Assembly: GCA_002424705.1 (NCBI GenBank)
Contig: DIKW01000087.1
Coordinates: 1-45,318, forward strand
Direction of reading: 5' to 3'
DNA: 45,318 nucleotides
Source of the DNA: Geobacter sp. UBA5608
Lineage (GTDB): Bacteria; Desulfobacterota; Desulfuromonadia; Geobacterales; Pseudopelobacteraceae
Below are positions 7,879-16,493 of the stretch, piece after piece. Positions within the stretch are counted from its first letter, which is position 1; each line of letters begins with the position of its first letter. The notes below the pieces were generated by a model that saw only the letters and a program-made list of their open reading frames with translations, was not told the origin of the DNA and searched no databases. The position numbers and the translations under genes are program-made.

Positions 7879-8397
7879 TCAACGCGGCCGTTTGAGACCC
7901 GGCGCCGAGTTGCGCCCCAACCGGGCATCCAGCTCGTCGATCCAGCCGGCTTTTGAGCCCGGAAAGGCATCGGCATAGGGCACATAGGGTTTGATGTCCA
8001 GCACCGGGGTGCCGTCTAAGAGATCCACCCCCCGCAGCTGCAAGGTGCGCCCCTCCACCTGCAGCAGTTCCACCGCCGACAGGCCGATGGCGTTGGGGCG
8101 ATGGGGCGAACGGGTGGCCAGCACGCCACGCTTCGGGCCGCCCCGGGGCGGCTTGACCATAGGTTTCCATCCCTCGCTGAGATGGAAGGCAAAGATCAGC
8201 CAGACCCGCTCAAAGCCTTGCAGATCCTGCAACACCTGCTCATCCAGCCAATCGGCCAACTCAAGGGTGGCGATGACGGCCTCACCACTCTCGGTCCCTG
8301 CCACCACCGTGCTCTGGTGGGGGGCATCGATCCGGCGGGTGTAGGGAGAATGCAGGATGCCGATCGGGCAATAGCGGTAGCGGCTGTCGCAGGTCAT
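7879..8397 (-). CDS. trmO: tRNA (adenine(37)-N6)-methyltransferase TrmO (TsaA family)
   Basis: The 172-residue protein matches TrmO (formerly TsaA/YaeB), which methylates N6-threonylcarbamoyladenosine at position 37 of tRNAs using S-adenosylmethionine. It shows the family landmarks: YCPIGILHSPYTRRIDAPHQ at the start, then FERVWLIFAFH, then ATRSPHRPNAIGLSAVEL, then GVDLLDGTPVLDIKPYVPYAD. The start at ATG 8397 fits the usual family N-terminus better than a TTG at 8433, though no strong Shine-Dalgarno site is seen. It runs away from the lysA-like gene. Confidence 0.92.
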   Translation of the reverse strand: MTCDSRYRYCPIGILHSPYTRRIDAPHQSTVVAGTESGEAVIATLELADWLDEQVLQDLQGFERVWLIFAFHLSEGWKPMVKPPRGGPKRGVLATRSPHRPNAIGLSAVELLQVEGRTLQLRGVDLLDGTPVLDIKPYVPYADAFPGSKAGWIDELDARLGRNSAPGLKRPR

Positions 8398-8542
8398 GCC
8401 GCAGATGCTAACGCAAGCGCCGGTGACTGACAATCATAAATAACCGGGACGTTTGTGATGGGTCACAGAGAGGTGTTGCGCCGAACCGCACGAAAATGCT
8501 ACATAGATTAATCCATATCTCTACACAGACGAGGTTGAAACG

Positions 8543-9856
8543 ATGACACACTTTGGTCCAACCAAGCTGGACGCAGCGTTGATCCCGAACATCGCCCAGC
8601 AATGGGGCACCCCGATCTATCTGCACGATCAGGCATACATTGAAAACAGCTGCCAACAGCTGCTGGGCATGCCCAATGCCTTTGGCCTGCATGTGCGCTA
8701 CGCCATGAAGGCCAACTCCGACCGCACCGTGCTGCGGGTGGTCACCAACCAGGGACTTGATCTGGACTGCTCCTCGCTGGACGAGGCGGCCCGCGCCCAT
8801 AGCGCCGGCATCCCCTACAGCCGGATGATGCTGACCACCCAGGAGGTGCCAAGCGGCGAAGAGCGCGCCGAGCTGGAGGCGATGATCACGGCCGGTCTCA
8901 AGTACAACGTCTGCTCCATGCTGCAGTTCAAGCTGATTGCCGACTTTGCCAAGGCCAACCGGGTCGACCTCTCGATGCGGGTCCACCCCGGCGCAGCCGG
9001 CGGCGGCGAGAGCGCCACCCGCGACACCGGCAGCGAGTACTCCTGCTTCGGCGTCCACCTGAACGACGTGCCCAAGGTCAAGGCCATGGCCGACGAGCTG
9101 GGCCTGCGCTTTACCCAGGTGCATGTGCATATCGGCTCCGGCGGCGACCCTGAAAAATGGCGTCAGAACATCGACCGCGAGCTGGGCTTTGTGAAGACCT
9201 ACTTCCCGGATGCCGTCACCGTCAGCTTCGGCGGTGGACTTAAAGTGGCCCGCATGCCGGGCGAGAAGCAGGCCGACATCAATTCACTGGGGGCCTATGC
9301 CAAGCAACGGATCGAAGAGTTCAAGGCAGAAACCGGCCGCGAACTGGTGATGGAGATCGAGCCGGGCACCTTTGTGGTGGCCAACTCCGGCCATATCGTC
9401 ACCCGGATCATCGACAAGAAGCTGACCAACGAGCTGAACTTCCTGATCGTGGACGGCGGTATGGAGCTGTTGACCCGACCGCTGCTGTACGGCTCCGAGC
9501 ACCCGATCGCCATCGTGCGTCAGGACGGCACCCTGCTCTCCAGCGAGTATGACCAGACCCCGGCCGGGGGGCTCAAATCGTTCGGCATCGTGGGGCGTTG
9601 CTGTGAAAGCGGTGATTCGGTCCGCCTGGACAATGACGGCAACATCGTGCCGGTGCTGATCGCCGAGCCGGAGATCGGCGACTATGTGGTGATCGGCGGC
9701 ACCGGCGCCTACTCCGAGAGCATGTCGCCGGAGAACTACAACTCCCACCGCAAGCCGGGGGCGGTCATGAAGACCAAGGGTGGTGAACTGGTGCTGATCC
9801 GCAAGAAGCAGGTCCGTGCGCAGCTCACCCAGAACGAGCTGGATGTGCAACTGTAG
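8543..9856 (+). CDS. lysA: Diaminopimelate decarboxylase-type PLP enzyme
   Basis: The 437-residue protein is a fold-III PLP decarboxylase. It has YAMKAN (about residues 53-58) with the PLP lysine, VHIGSGG, VSFGGGLKVAR for phosphate binding, a MEIEPGTFVV segment, and the active-site CCESGD (about 350) and GAYSESMSPENYN near the C-terminus. Within this family the best guess is LysA, converting meso-diaminopimelate to lysine, because the window also encodes DapA, DapB and DapL. The spacing of motifs differs a little from a typical LysA, so a decarboxylase for another diamino acid or polyamine precursor is possible. It is transcribed alone. Confidence 0.78.
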   Translation: MTHFGPTKLDAALIPNIAQQWGTPIYLHDQAYIENSCQQLLGMPNAFGLHVRYAMKANSDRTVLRVVTNQGLDLDCSSLDEAARAHSAGIPYSRMMLTTQEVPSGEERAELEAMITAGLKYNVCSMLQFKLIADFAKANRVDLSMRVHPGAAGGGESATRDTGSEYSCFGVHLNDVPKVKAMADELGLRFTQVHVHIGSGGDPEKWRQNIDRELGFVKTYFPDAVTVSFGGGLKVARMPGEKQADINSLGAYAKQRIEEFKAETGRELVMEIEPGTFVVANSGHIVTRIIDKKLTNELNFLIVDGGMELLTRPLLYGSEHPIAIVRQDGTLLSSEYDQTPAGGLKSFGIVGRCCESGDSVRLDNDGNIVPVLIAEPEIGDYVVIGGTGAYSESMSPENYNSHRKPGAVMKTKGGELVLIRKKQVRAQLTQNELDVQL

Positions 9857-9882
9857 CAGATCGATCAGAGCTGAAACATCAG

Positions 9883-9908
9883 AGGCCAGGGGATGCGTCC
9901 CTTGGCCT
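9883..9908. terminator. Hairpin between the convergent lysA-like and acnA genes
   Basis: Arms AGGCCAGGGGA (9883-9893) and TCCCTTGGCCT (9898-9908) pair, with one G-U wobble, around a TGCG loop. The T-tract is weak, so termination strength is uncertain. Confidence 0.5.
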
Positions 9909-9912
9909 TGCT

Positions 9913-12621
9913 TTATTGTAAAAACTGACGCAGCACAAACGGCAGAATGCCGCCGTGTTGATAATACTCCAGCTCGTTTGAGGTATCGATGCGGACCAGT
10001 ACGGAAAACCGCCTGAGCGAACCGTCACTCGTGTGCATGGTTACCGTGAGCTGTTGACCAGGGCCAACCAGAGCAAGCTGCTCCAGGTCAAAATGCTCCG
10101 TGCCGTCGATGCCGATGCTTTCAGCCGATTCCCCCGGCAGAAACTGCAAGGGCAGGATCCCCATCCCCACCAGGTTTGAGCGATGAATCCGCTCAAAACT
10201 CTCCGCCAGTACCGCACGCACCCCCAGCAGCTTGACCCCCTTTGCCGCCCAATCCCGGGATGAGCCGGTCCCGTACTCCTTGCCGGCCACCACGATCAGT
10301 GGAGTTCCGTTCTCCTGGTAGCGCATTGCCGCATCAAAGATCGAAAGCTGTTCGCCGTCACCGGCATCTGACGGAAAGTATCTGGTCACCCCCCCTTCCA
10401 CACCGGGCACCAGCTGATTCCTGATCCGGATATTGGCAAGAGTCCCCCGGACCATGACCTCGTGATTGCCACGGCGCGAACCGTAGGAGTTGAAATCAGA
10501 CGGCTGAATGCCCAGCGACTGCAGATAGAGCCCGGCCGGTGAGTTTTTGCCGATTGAACCGGCCGGAGAGATATGATCGGTGGTGATTGAATCGCCCAGC
10601 AGAGCGAGGACGCGGGCCCCGCTGATATCGGTTACCGGAGCGGGCTGTTGCGGTAACTCCCTAAAAAATGTCGGTTCCTTGATGTAGGTAGAGCCTTCCT
10701 GCCACGGGTACAGTTCGCCAACCGGCAGCTCCAGGCTGTTCCACTGGTTGTCTCCCTGAAACAGATCCGCATAGCTGCGGACGAATGCTGCTGGCGTAAC
10801 ATAGCTGGCAACCAGCTGCGCCACCTCCCCGGGATCAGGTAGCAGGTCGTTGAGGTAGACCGCCTGCCCATCGGCATCAGTGCCGATCGGGTCACGAGTC
10901 AAATCGGTGGTGACGTCACCGGCCAGCGCGTAGGCGATCACCAGCGGCGGTGAGGCAAGATAGTTAGCTCGCACCGCGCTGTGGATGCGCCCCTCAAAGT
11001 TGCGGTTGCCGGACAGCACCGCGGCAACCGACAGATCACCATCGACCACCGCTTTGGCGATCTGATCGTCAAGCGGTCCGCTATTACCGATGCAGGTCGT
11101 GCAGCCGTAACCCACCAGATTGAAACCCAGCGCTTCCAGGTAAGGCATCAGCCCGGCTGCGACCAGGTAATCGGTCACCGCTTTTGAGCCGGGGGCCAGG
11201 CTGGTCTTGACCCAGGGCTGCACCTGCAGCCCCCGCAGGACGGCATTGCGTGCCAGCAGGCCGGCGGCGATCATCACCGATGGGTTGGAGGTATTGGTGC
11301 AGCTGGTAATGGCGGCGATCACCACGGAACCGTGGCAGAGCTTGTAGCCACTACCGTCCGGTTGCACCACCGGCACCCCTAGCGACTGCTGGTCAGCAGC
11401 GCCGGCGTGCCTGCGTGTGGCCAACTGAGCTTTGAAGGAGCTGGGCACATCGCTCAGCACTACCCGGTCCATCGGACGGGTCGGGCCGGCCAGGCACGGC
11501 TCTACCTCACCAAGGTCCAGCTCCAGCGTGTCGCTGTAGAGCGGTTCCGGCCCTTCAAGACTTGGCCAGAGCCCCTGCTGCCGGTAATAGGCCTCTACCA
11601 ATGGAGCGATTGCCGCCCTGCCGGTCAGTTGCAGATAGTCGATGGTCTGCTGGTCAACCGCGAAGATGCCGATCGTGGCTCCGTACTCCGGGGCCATATT
11701 GCTGATGGTGGCCCGGTCGGCAACACTCAGCGAGGTCGCGCCGGGGCCGAAGAACTCCACGAATTTGCCGACCACCCCCTTCTTGCGCAGCATCTGGGTA
11801 ATGGTCAGCACCAGATCGGTGGCGGTGGCGCCCGGCTTGAGCGCTCCACTCAACCGGAATCCGATCACCTGCGGCAGCAGCATGGAACAGGGTTGCCCCA
11901 ACATGGCGGCTTCAGCCTCAATACCACCCACCCCCCATCCCACCACCCCCAGCCCGTTGATCATGGTGGTGTGGGAATCAGTGCCCACCAAGGTGTCGGG
12001 ATAAACCCATCGCTGGCCATTCAGCTCTTCCACCATGGCAACAGGGGAGAGATACTCCAGATTCACCTGATGACAGATGCCGGTGGCCGGCGGGACAACC
12101 CGGAAATTGGCAAAGGCCGACTGCCCCCAGCGCAGGAACTGGTACCGTTCATGGTTGCGCTCGAACTCAAGCTTTGAGTTGGTTTCCAGTGCTGATGCTG
12201 TCCCGTAGCTGTCCACCTGTACCGAGTGATCGATGATCAGGTCAGCCGGTTGCATCGGGTTGATCCGGGAGGGCTGCCCCCCCCATTGCGTAAGGGCTGA
12301 GCGCATAGCAGCCAGATCAACGACCGCCGGTACGCCAGTGAAGTCCTGCAGCAGAATACGGGCCGGCATGAACTGGATCTCGTGCCGAGGAAGACCCAAC
12401 GCATCCCAGCGGGCGATCGCCTCGATATCGGCTTTTGTGACGGTCACCCCGTCTTCGCGCCGGAGCAGGTTTTCCAGCAGTATCTTCAGGGAATAGGGCA
12501 GTCGCGAGATGTCCAGACCAGCGTTGTCCGCAAAGGCCTTCAGTGAGTGATAGCGATAGGTTGCGCCAGCAACGGTCAGACTGCCCAGTGAGTTGTAGCT
12601 GTTGGATTGTTCGGTAGCCAT
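9913..12621 (-). CDS. acnA: Aconitate hydratase A
   Basis: The 902-residue protein is a full-length AcnA/IRP-type aconitase, converting citrate to isocitrate in the TCA cycle. The three [4Fe-4S] cysteines are in ITSCTNTSNP and GYGCTTCIGNSGPL. VGTDSHTTMINGLGVVGWGVGG and the C-terminal swivel-domain motifs GDSITTDHISPAG, GSRRGNHEVM and GKEYGTGSSRDWAAKG are intact. The start is taken as ATG 12621, with AGGAG upstream, rather than the preceding TTG. It lies 46 bp after korB on the same strand and is probably the last gene of a korA-korB-acnA operon. Confidence 0.97.
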   Translation of the reverse strand: MATEQSNSYNSLGSLTVAGATYRYHSLKAFADNAGLDISRLPYSLKILLENLLRREDGVTVTKADIEAIARWDALGLPRHEIQFMPARILLQDFTGVPAVVDLAAMRSALTQWGGQPSRINPMQPADLIIDHSVQVDSYGTASALETNSKLEFERNHERYQFLRWGQSAFANFRVVPPATGICHQVNLEYLSPVAMVEELNGQRWVYPDTLVGTDSHTTMINGLGVVGWGVGGIEAEAAMLGQPCSMLLPQVIGFRLSGALKPGATATDLVLTITQMLRKKGVVGKFVEFFGPGATSLSVADRATISNMAPEYGATIGIFAVDQQTIDYLQLTGRAAIAPLVEAYYRQQGLWPSLEGPEPLYSDTLELDLGEVEPCLAGPTRPMDRVVLSDVPSSFKAQLATRRHAGAADQQSLGVPVVQPDGSGYKLCHGSVVIAAITSCTNTSNPSVMIAAGLLARNAVLRGLQVQPWVKTSLAPGSKAVTDYLVAAGLMPYLEALGFNLVGYGCTTCIGNSGPLDDQIAKAVVDGDLSVAAVLSGNRNFEGRIHSAVRANYLASPPLVIAYALAGDVTTDLTRDPIGTDADGQAVYLNDLLPDPGEVAQLVASYVTPAAFVRSYADLFQGDNQWNSLELPVGELYPWQEGSTYIKEPTFFRELPQQPAPVTDISGARVLALLGDSITTDHISPAGSIGKNSPAGLYLQSLGIQPSDFNSYGSRRGNHEVMVRGTLANIRIRNQLVPGVEGGVTRYFPSDAGDGEQLSIFDAAMRYQENGTPLIVVAGKEYGTGSSRDWAAKGVKLLGVRAVLAESFERIHRSNLVGMGILPLQFLPGESAESIGIDGTEHFDLEQLALVGPGQQLTVTMHTSDGSLRRFSVLVRIDTSNELEYYQHGGILPFVLRQFLQ

Positions 12622-12667
12622 CAAAGTTTCTCCTGCGCTGCAAGGTTATCGACCAGCCTCGAATCGC

Positions 12668-13699
12668 TTACATGAATTGCGCGTTGATCATATCCAATGC
12701 GTCTTGCGACGGGCGCAACCGCTCGTCCGGCAGCTGAACCAAGGGCAGATCCATCAACTGCGCCTGTTCAACCAGCGTCCGTCGCTCCTCATTCACGTAC
12801 AGCAAACCTGTGGTAAAGGTCTGTCCGGCCCGCTCCTCTTCCAGCAACCTGATGGCCGCCATCCGATCGGCTGGATCATACTCCTGGCCGATCTTCTTCA
12901 GGCGGACCACTGATCCGTCGTGCAACGCCACTTCGCGGATATCACCCGGCTGATAGTCGGCCCGGATCTCGTCATGGTCCAGCGGGATAAAATCCAGCTC
13001 ATGCAGCGGCAGCCCATGTTCCTTGCCCCAGACGTAGCTTTTGGTCGAATCCGGACCGTTGTTGAAGGTGACGCAGGGGCTGAGTATGTTCAACACCGCT
13101 GTGCCGCGATGGGAGAAGGCAGCTTTCAGCAGCGTCTGCAGCTGCTTGGGATCGCCGGCAAAGGATCGGGCCACGAAACCGCACCCGGCAATGATCGCTT
13201 CCAGGCAGAGATCCAGCGGCGGTGTTTCGTTCAACCCGCCGTGCCTTATCTTCTGCCCCAGGTCGGCGGTTGCCGAGAGCTGACCCTTGGTTAAGCCGTA
13301 GACGCCGTTGTTCTCGATCAGGTAGACCATATCCACATTACGGCGCAGCAGATGTTTGAACTGTCCCAGACCGATTGAGCCGGTGTCGCCGTCACCGCTG
13401 ACACCGATGGTCACCAGATTACGGTTGACGGTGGTGGCGCCGGTGGCCAGCGATGGCATCCGTCCATGCAGACCGTTGATACTGTGGGATTGCCCCAGGA
13501 AGTAGGCCGGGCTTTTACTGGAACAGCCGATGCCGCTGATTTTAGCGATCCGGGTCGGGTCCAGCGACAGTTCATAGGCCGTGTTAATGATCACGTTGGC
13601 GATTGCGTAGTGACCGCAGCCGTTACAGAGCGTTGAGGGTGAACCGTTGTAGTCGGCCTTGCTTAAACCAAGCTTGTTGACAGGAGGAGTGGTGGTCAT
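12668..13699 (-). CDS. korB: 2-oxoacid:ferredoxin oxidoreductase, beta subunit (likely 2-oxoglutarate)
   Basis: The 343-residue subunit binds thiamine diphosphate. It shows CNGCGHY near residue 22, the ThDP/Mg motif SGDGDTGSIGLGQFKHLLRRN, and ENNGVYGLTKGQ. With the alpha subunit it oxidatively decarboxylates a 2-oxoacid to an acyl-CoA and reduces ferredoxin. 2-oxoglutarate is the likely substrate because the genes sit with aconitase and because this two-subunit form is the usual KGOR. The gene overlaps the alpha subunit by 4 bp (ATGA), so translation is coupled. No separate ferredoxin-like delta subunit is present nearby. Confidence 0.93.
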   Translation of the reverse strand: MTTTPPVNKLGLSKADYNGSPSTLCNGCGHYAIANVIINTAYELSLDPTRIAKISGIGCSSKSPAYFLGQSHSINGLHGRMPSLATGATTVNRNLVTIGVSGDGDTGSIGLGQFKHLLRRNVDMVYLIENNGVYGLTKGQLSATADLGQKIRHGGLNETPPLDLCLEAIIAGCGFVARSFAGDPKQLQTLLKAAFSHRGTAVLNILSPCVTFNNGPDSTKSYVWGKEHGLPLHELDFIPLDHDEIRADYQPGDIREVALHDGSVVRLKKIGQEYDPADRMAAIRLLEEERAGQTFTTGLLYVNEERRTLVEQAQLMDLPLVQLPDERLRPSQDALDMINAQFM

Positions 13700-15486
13700 G
13701 ATTGCCCCTTTGCTTCGTGCTGCAGAACAGCTGCACGGATCCAGTCTGCGGTCAACGGCAGGCCGTCACACTTGGCGATGGAGATGATTCGAGCCGCATC
13801 GGATGGGGCATGCAGCTGCATCAACCCGTGCATCTGCCCGTCCAGATTGTTTTCGACAACGTACAGACGCCGGTGCTGCCTGATGAATGACACCAGACGA
13901 TCCTCCAACGGCAGTGCTCGCAACCGCAGGTATGATGTCGGTACGCCGGCCGCAGCCAGCAGATCGCGTGCCTCCTGCACAGCCGGGTCGCTGGTGCCGT
14001 AAGCGATGATCCCGACCTCCGCACCCTCCACCAGCTCAACAACCGGCCCAGGCACGATGGTCCGGGCGTGATCATGTTTTTTGGCCAGGCGGATCAGGTT
14101 GGCCGACCAGTCATCCGGCCGTTCACTGTAGCCGGCAGCCTGATTGTGACCGGTGCCGCGGGTGAAATAGCCGGCTGCCGGATGTTCGGTGCCGGGCAGG
14201 GTGCGGTAGCAAACCCCATCGCCATCAACATCGGCATACCGCTTCCAGCCCCCCCCCACGCGGGTCAGCTCTTCGGCCGACAGGACCTTGCCCCGATCGA
14301 GGGGCTGGGAGGGAAATGCGAACGGCTTGGTCGGCCAGAGGTTCAGACCCAGATCAAGGTCGCTCAGCACGATCACCAGGGTTTGCAGCCGTTCGGCCAG
14401 ATCAAGCGCCATGCCGCCAAACTCGAAACACTCAGCCATCGAGCCCGGAATCAGGCAGACATGTCGGCCGTCGCCGTGTCCCAGCGTATAGGCTGCCAGG
14501 ATATCGTCCTGGGCCGTCCGGGTCGGCAGGCCGGTGGATGGCCCCATCCGCTGCACATCCCAGATCACGGCGGGTATCTCGGCAAAGTAGGCGTACCCAG
14601 CAAATTCGGCCATCAGTGACAGGCCCGGTCCTGAGGTGGCCGTCATCGCGCGGGCGCCGGCCCACCCTGCCCCCACCACCATGCCGATCACCGCCAGCTC
14701 ATCTTCCGCCTGCAGGATCGCATAGCTGGCCTTGCCGTCGTGGTCTTGACGCAGCCGGGGGAGATACTCGCTCAGATTATCAACGATGGAGGTGGACGGC
14801 GTGATCGGATACCAGGCCACAAACTGCACCCCGCCGAAGATCGCACCCAGCGCGGCGGCCGTGTTGCCGTCAACCATGAAGGTCCCGTCTGTCAGCCCCA
14901 TCCGTTCGACCCGGAAGGGAGCCGATTGGGTAAGGTGTGTAGCTGCCCAGTCGTAGGCAGCCGTGACCGTGGCATAGTTCAACGCCACCGCTTTCTGCTT
15001 GCCGTTAAAGTGATGTGACAACCCGGCTTCGATCTCCTGCAGGTCGATCTGCAGCAGATAGGCCAGTATGCCGACGTAGACCATATTGGCGACATAGGGC
15101 CTGAGCTTGGCATCGGCCCCGGACTGCGCGACCAGGTCCTGCACCGGCATCGGATAGAAGGTTACATCCTCACGCATAACCGGAGGCTGCTCGTCCATCG
15201 GATAGAGGCAGATGCCGCCTGACGCCAACTGTTGAATATCCTCCTTGAACGAGGCCCTGTTCATCGCCACCAGGATCTCGGCCTGCTCGCGCCGGGCAAG
15301 GTAGCCATCCTTGCTGACACGGATGGTGAACCAGGTGGGCAGCCCCTGAATATTAGAGGGGAAGATATTCTTGCCGCTGACCGTGACGCCCATCTTGTGG
15401 ATGGCGCGCAGCACCGTGTTGTTGGCCGTCTGGCTGCCGGAACCATTGACGGTGGCAATCGTGATCGAAAAATCGTTTACGACCAT
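13696..15486 (-). CDS. korA: 2-oxoacid:ferredoxin oxidoreductase, fused gamma-alpha subunit
   Basis: The 596-residue subunit joins a gamma domain (about 1-190, with TVNGSGSQTANN and FPSNIQGLPTWF) to an alpha domain (from about 200, with MVDGNTAAALGAIFGGVQFVAWYPITPSTS). The pyrimidine-binding region ATSGPGLSLMAEFAGYA and the family sequence GPSTGLPTRTAQDDI follow. Fusion of gamma and alpha is normal for this class of KGOR. It is the first gene of the minus-strand run that continues with korB and acnA. The start has a GAGG-type site in the leader. Confidence 0.93.
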   Translation of the reverse strand: MVVNDFSITIATVNGSGSQTANNTVLRAIHKMGVTVSGKNIFPSNIQGLPTWFTIRVSKDGYLARREQAEILVAMNRASFKEDIQQLASGGICLYPMDEQPPVMREDVTFYPMPVQDLVAQSGADAKLRPYVANMVYVGILAYLLQIDLQEIEAGLSHHFNGKQKAVALNYATVTAAYDWAATHLTQSAPFRVERMGLTDGTFMVDGNTAAALGAIFGGVQFVAWYPITPSTSIVDNLSEYLPRLRQDHDGKASYAILQAEDELAVIGMVVGAGWAGARAMTATSGPGLSLMAEFAGYAYFAEIPAVIWDVQRMGPSTGLPTRTAQDDILAAYTLGHGDGRHVCLIPGSMAECFEFGGMALDLAERLQTLVIVLSDLDLGLNLWPTKPFAFPSQPLDRGKVLSAEELTRVGGGWKRYADVDGDGVCYRTLPGTEHPAAGYFTRGTGHNQAAGYSERPDDWSANLIRLAKKHDHARTIVPGPVVELVEGAEVGIIAYGTSDPAVQEARDLLAAAGVPTSYLRLRALPLEDRLVSFIRQHRRLYVVENNLDGQMHGLMQLHAPSDAARIISIAKCDGLPLTADWIRAAVLQHEAKGQS

Positions 15487-15587
15487 GCTGTTACCTCGCA
15501 GAAAGCCTCATGTGTCCAGCCGACCTCAAACAGCAGCGCACGGGTGCTGAAACCACTCAAAGGCTACGTTGACTATACCCACACCCA

Positions 15588-16493
15588 TCAGAAACGTAAG
15601 CGCAGTCCGCCAAGCAGGCGCAGCTCGCCGCTTTCCCCTTTAATGTCTCTGGTTTCGCCATACAGGCCGTGCCACTCAACCCCCAGGTACGGCGCCACCT
15701 CCCGGCTAAGCTCATAGCGCAGCCGTAGGCCGGCTGCCAGTTCAGATAACCCGGAGCCGGTCTCTCGATCGACATCACGCCTGCTGTGCAGCTTCAGCTC
15801 AACCCTCGGCTGCAACACCAGCCGCTGGGTCACCAGCTGCTCGTACTCCGCCTCCAGCTTGGCCGCCACCTGACCGGTGTGTCCCAGATACAGACCGGCC
15901 TTCAGCTCAATCCAGTAGGGGGTCAGCCCCTGCAGACCCAGCGCCAGCCAGCTCTGCCCCGGCTGGTCCCCCAGGTCGGCCCGCAGACCGATCAAGGCAT
16001 CCCAATAGGCCGACACCGCCTGGGCCCAGTACAGCTCGGTGCGGGTCATCTCCAGCTCACTGCCCGCAAACTCCCCCTCCGACCGGAGCAGCAACCGGCC
16101 AAAGGAGCGTCCGTACCAAGCCTGCAGATCATAGAGCCACACCGGTGGGCCATCCTGATGCCATTGGCCTTCCAGGCGGTTCAGCAACAGGCCGCCGAAC
16201 AGGTGCTGATCGCCCATCACAAGCCTGGGCAACGGGCCGTAGCCAACCCCCTCGGCATAGGCATCGGGATCCCTTAACGGTTCCGCATCACCGACAGCGC
16301 CCTGATCCGGCCGGGCGGGTACCGCTGTAGCCGCTCCGTGACCGCCATGTCCAGCATGGTCGGCATGCTCATCGGCGACGGTTGCCGCTGGCGGCTCAGC
16401 AGCAGCCACCCCCACCGTGACCAGCAGCAGCACCAGGCAGCAGAACGCCGCAGCTCGGCCCCTGACCGTGCCGCACCACCCTGACCGGCTCAT
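15588..16493 (-). CDS. copB: Copper resistance protein B, outer membrane
   Basis: The 301-residue protein has a signal peptide (hydrophobic CCLVLLLVTVGVAAAE, about residues 15-35), a His-rich metal-binding patch HADHAGHGGHG just after it, and then a CopB domain. MGDQHLFGGLLLNRLEGQ begins the domain and amphipathic beta strands continue to the terminal RLLGGLRLRF, which ends in Phe as outer-membrane barrels do. The start at 16493 is preferred because it overlaps the copA stop by 4 bp (ATGA) and begins the signal peptide. CopB is thought to act with CopA in copper tolerance. Confidence 0.9.
   Translation of the reverse strand: MSRSGWCGTVRGRAAAFCCLVLLLVTVGVAAAEPPAATVADEHADHAGHGGHGAATAVPARPDQGAVGDAEPLRDPDAYAEGVGYGPLPRLVMGDQHLFGGLLLNRLEGQWHQDGPPVWLYDLQAWYGRSFGRLLLRSEGEFAGSELEMTRTELYWAQAVSAYWDALIGLRADLGDQPGQSWLALGLQGLTPYWIELKAGLYLGHTGQVAAKLEAEYEQLVTQRLVLQPRVELKLHSRRDVDRETGSGLSELAAGLRLRYELSREVAPYLGVEWHGLYGETRDIKGESGELRLLGGLRLRF

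Noticed and set aside
7683..7985. 100-codon minus-strand frame between the DUF815 and trmO genes
   Set aside because: It overlaps the end of trmO in another frame and covers the promoter-like sequence; no start site or family pattern.
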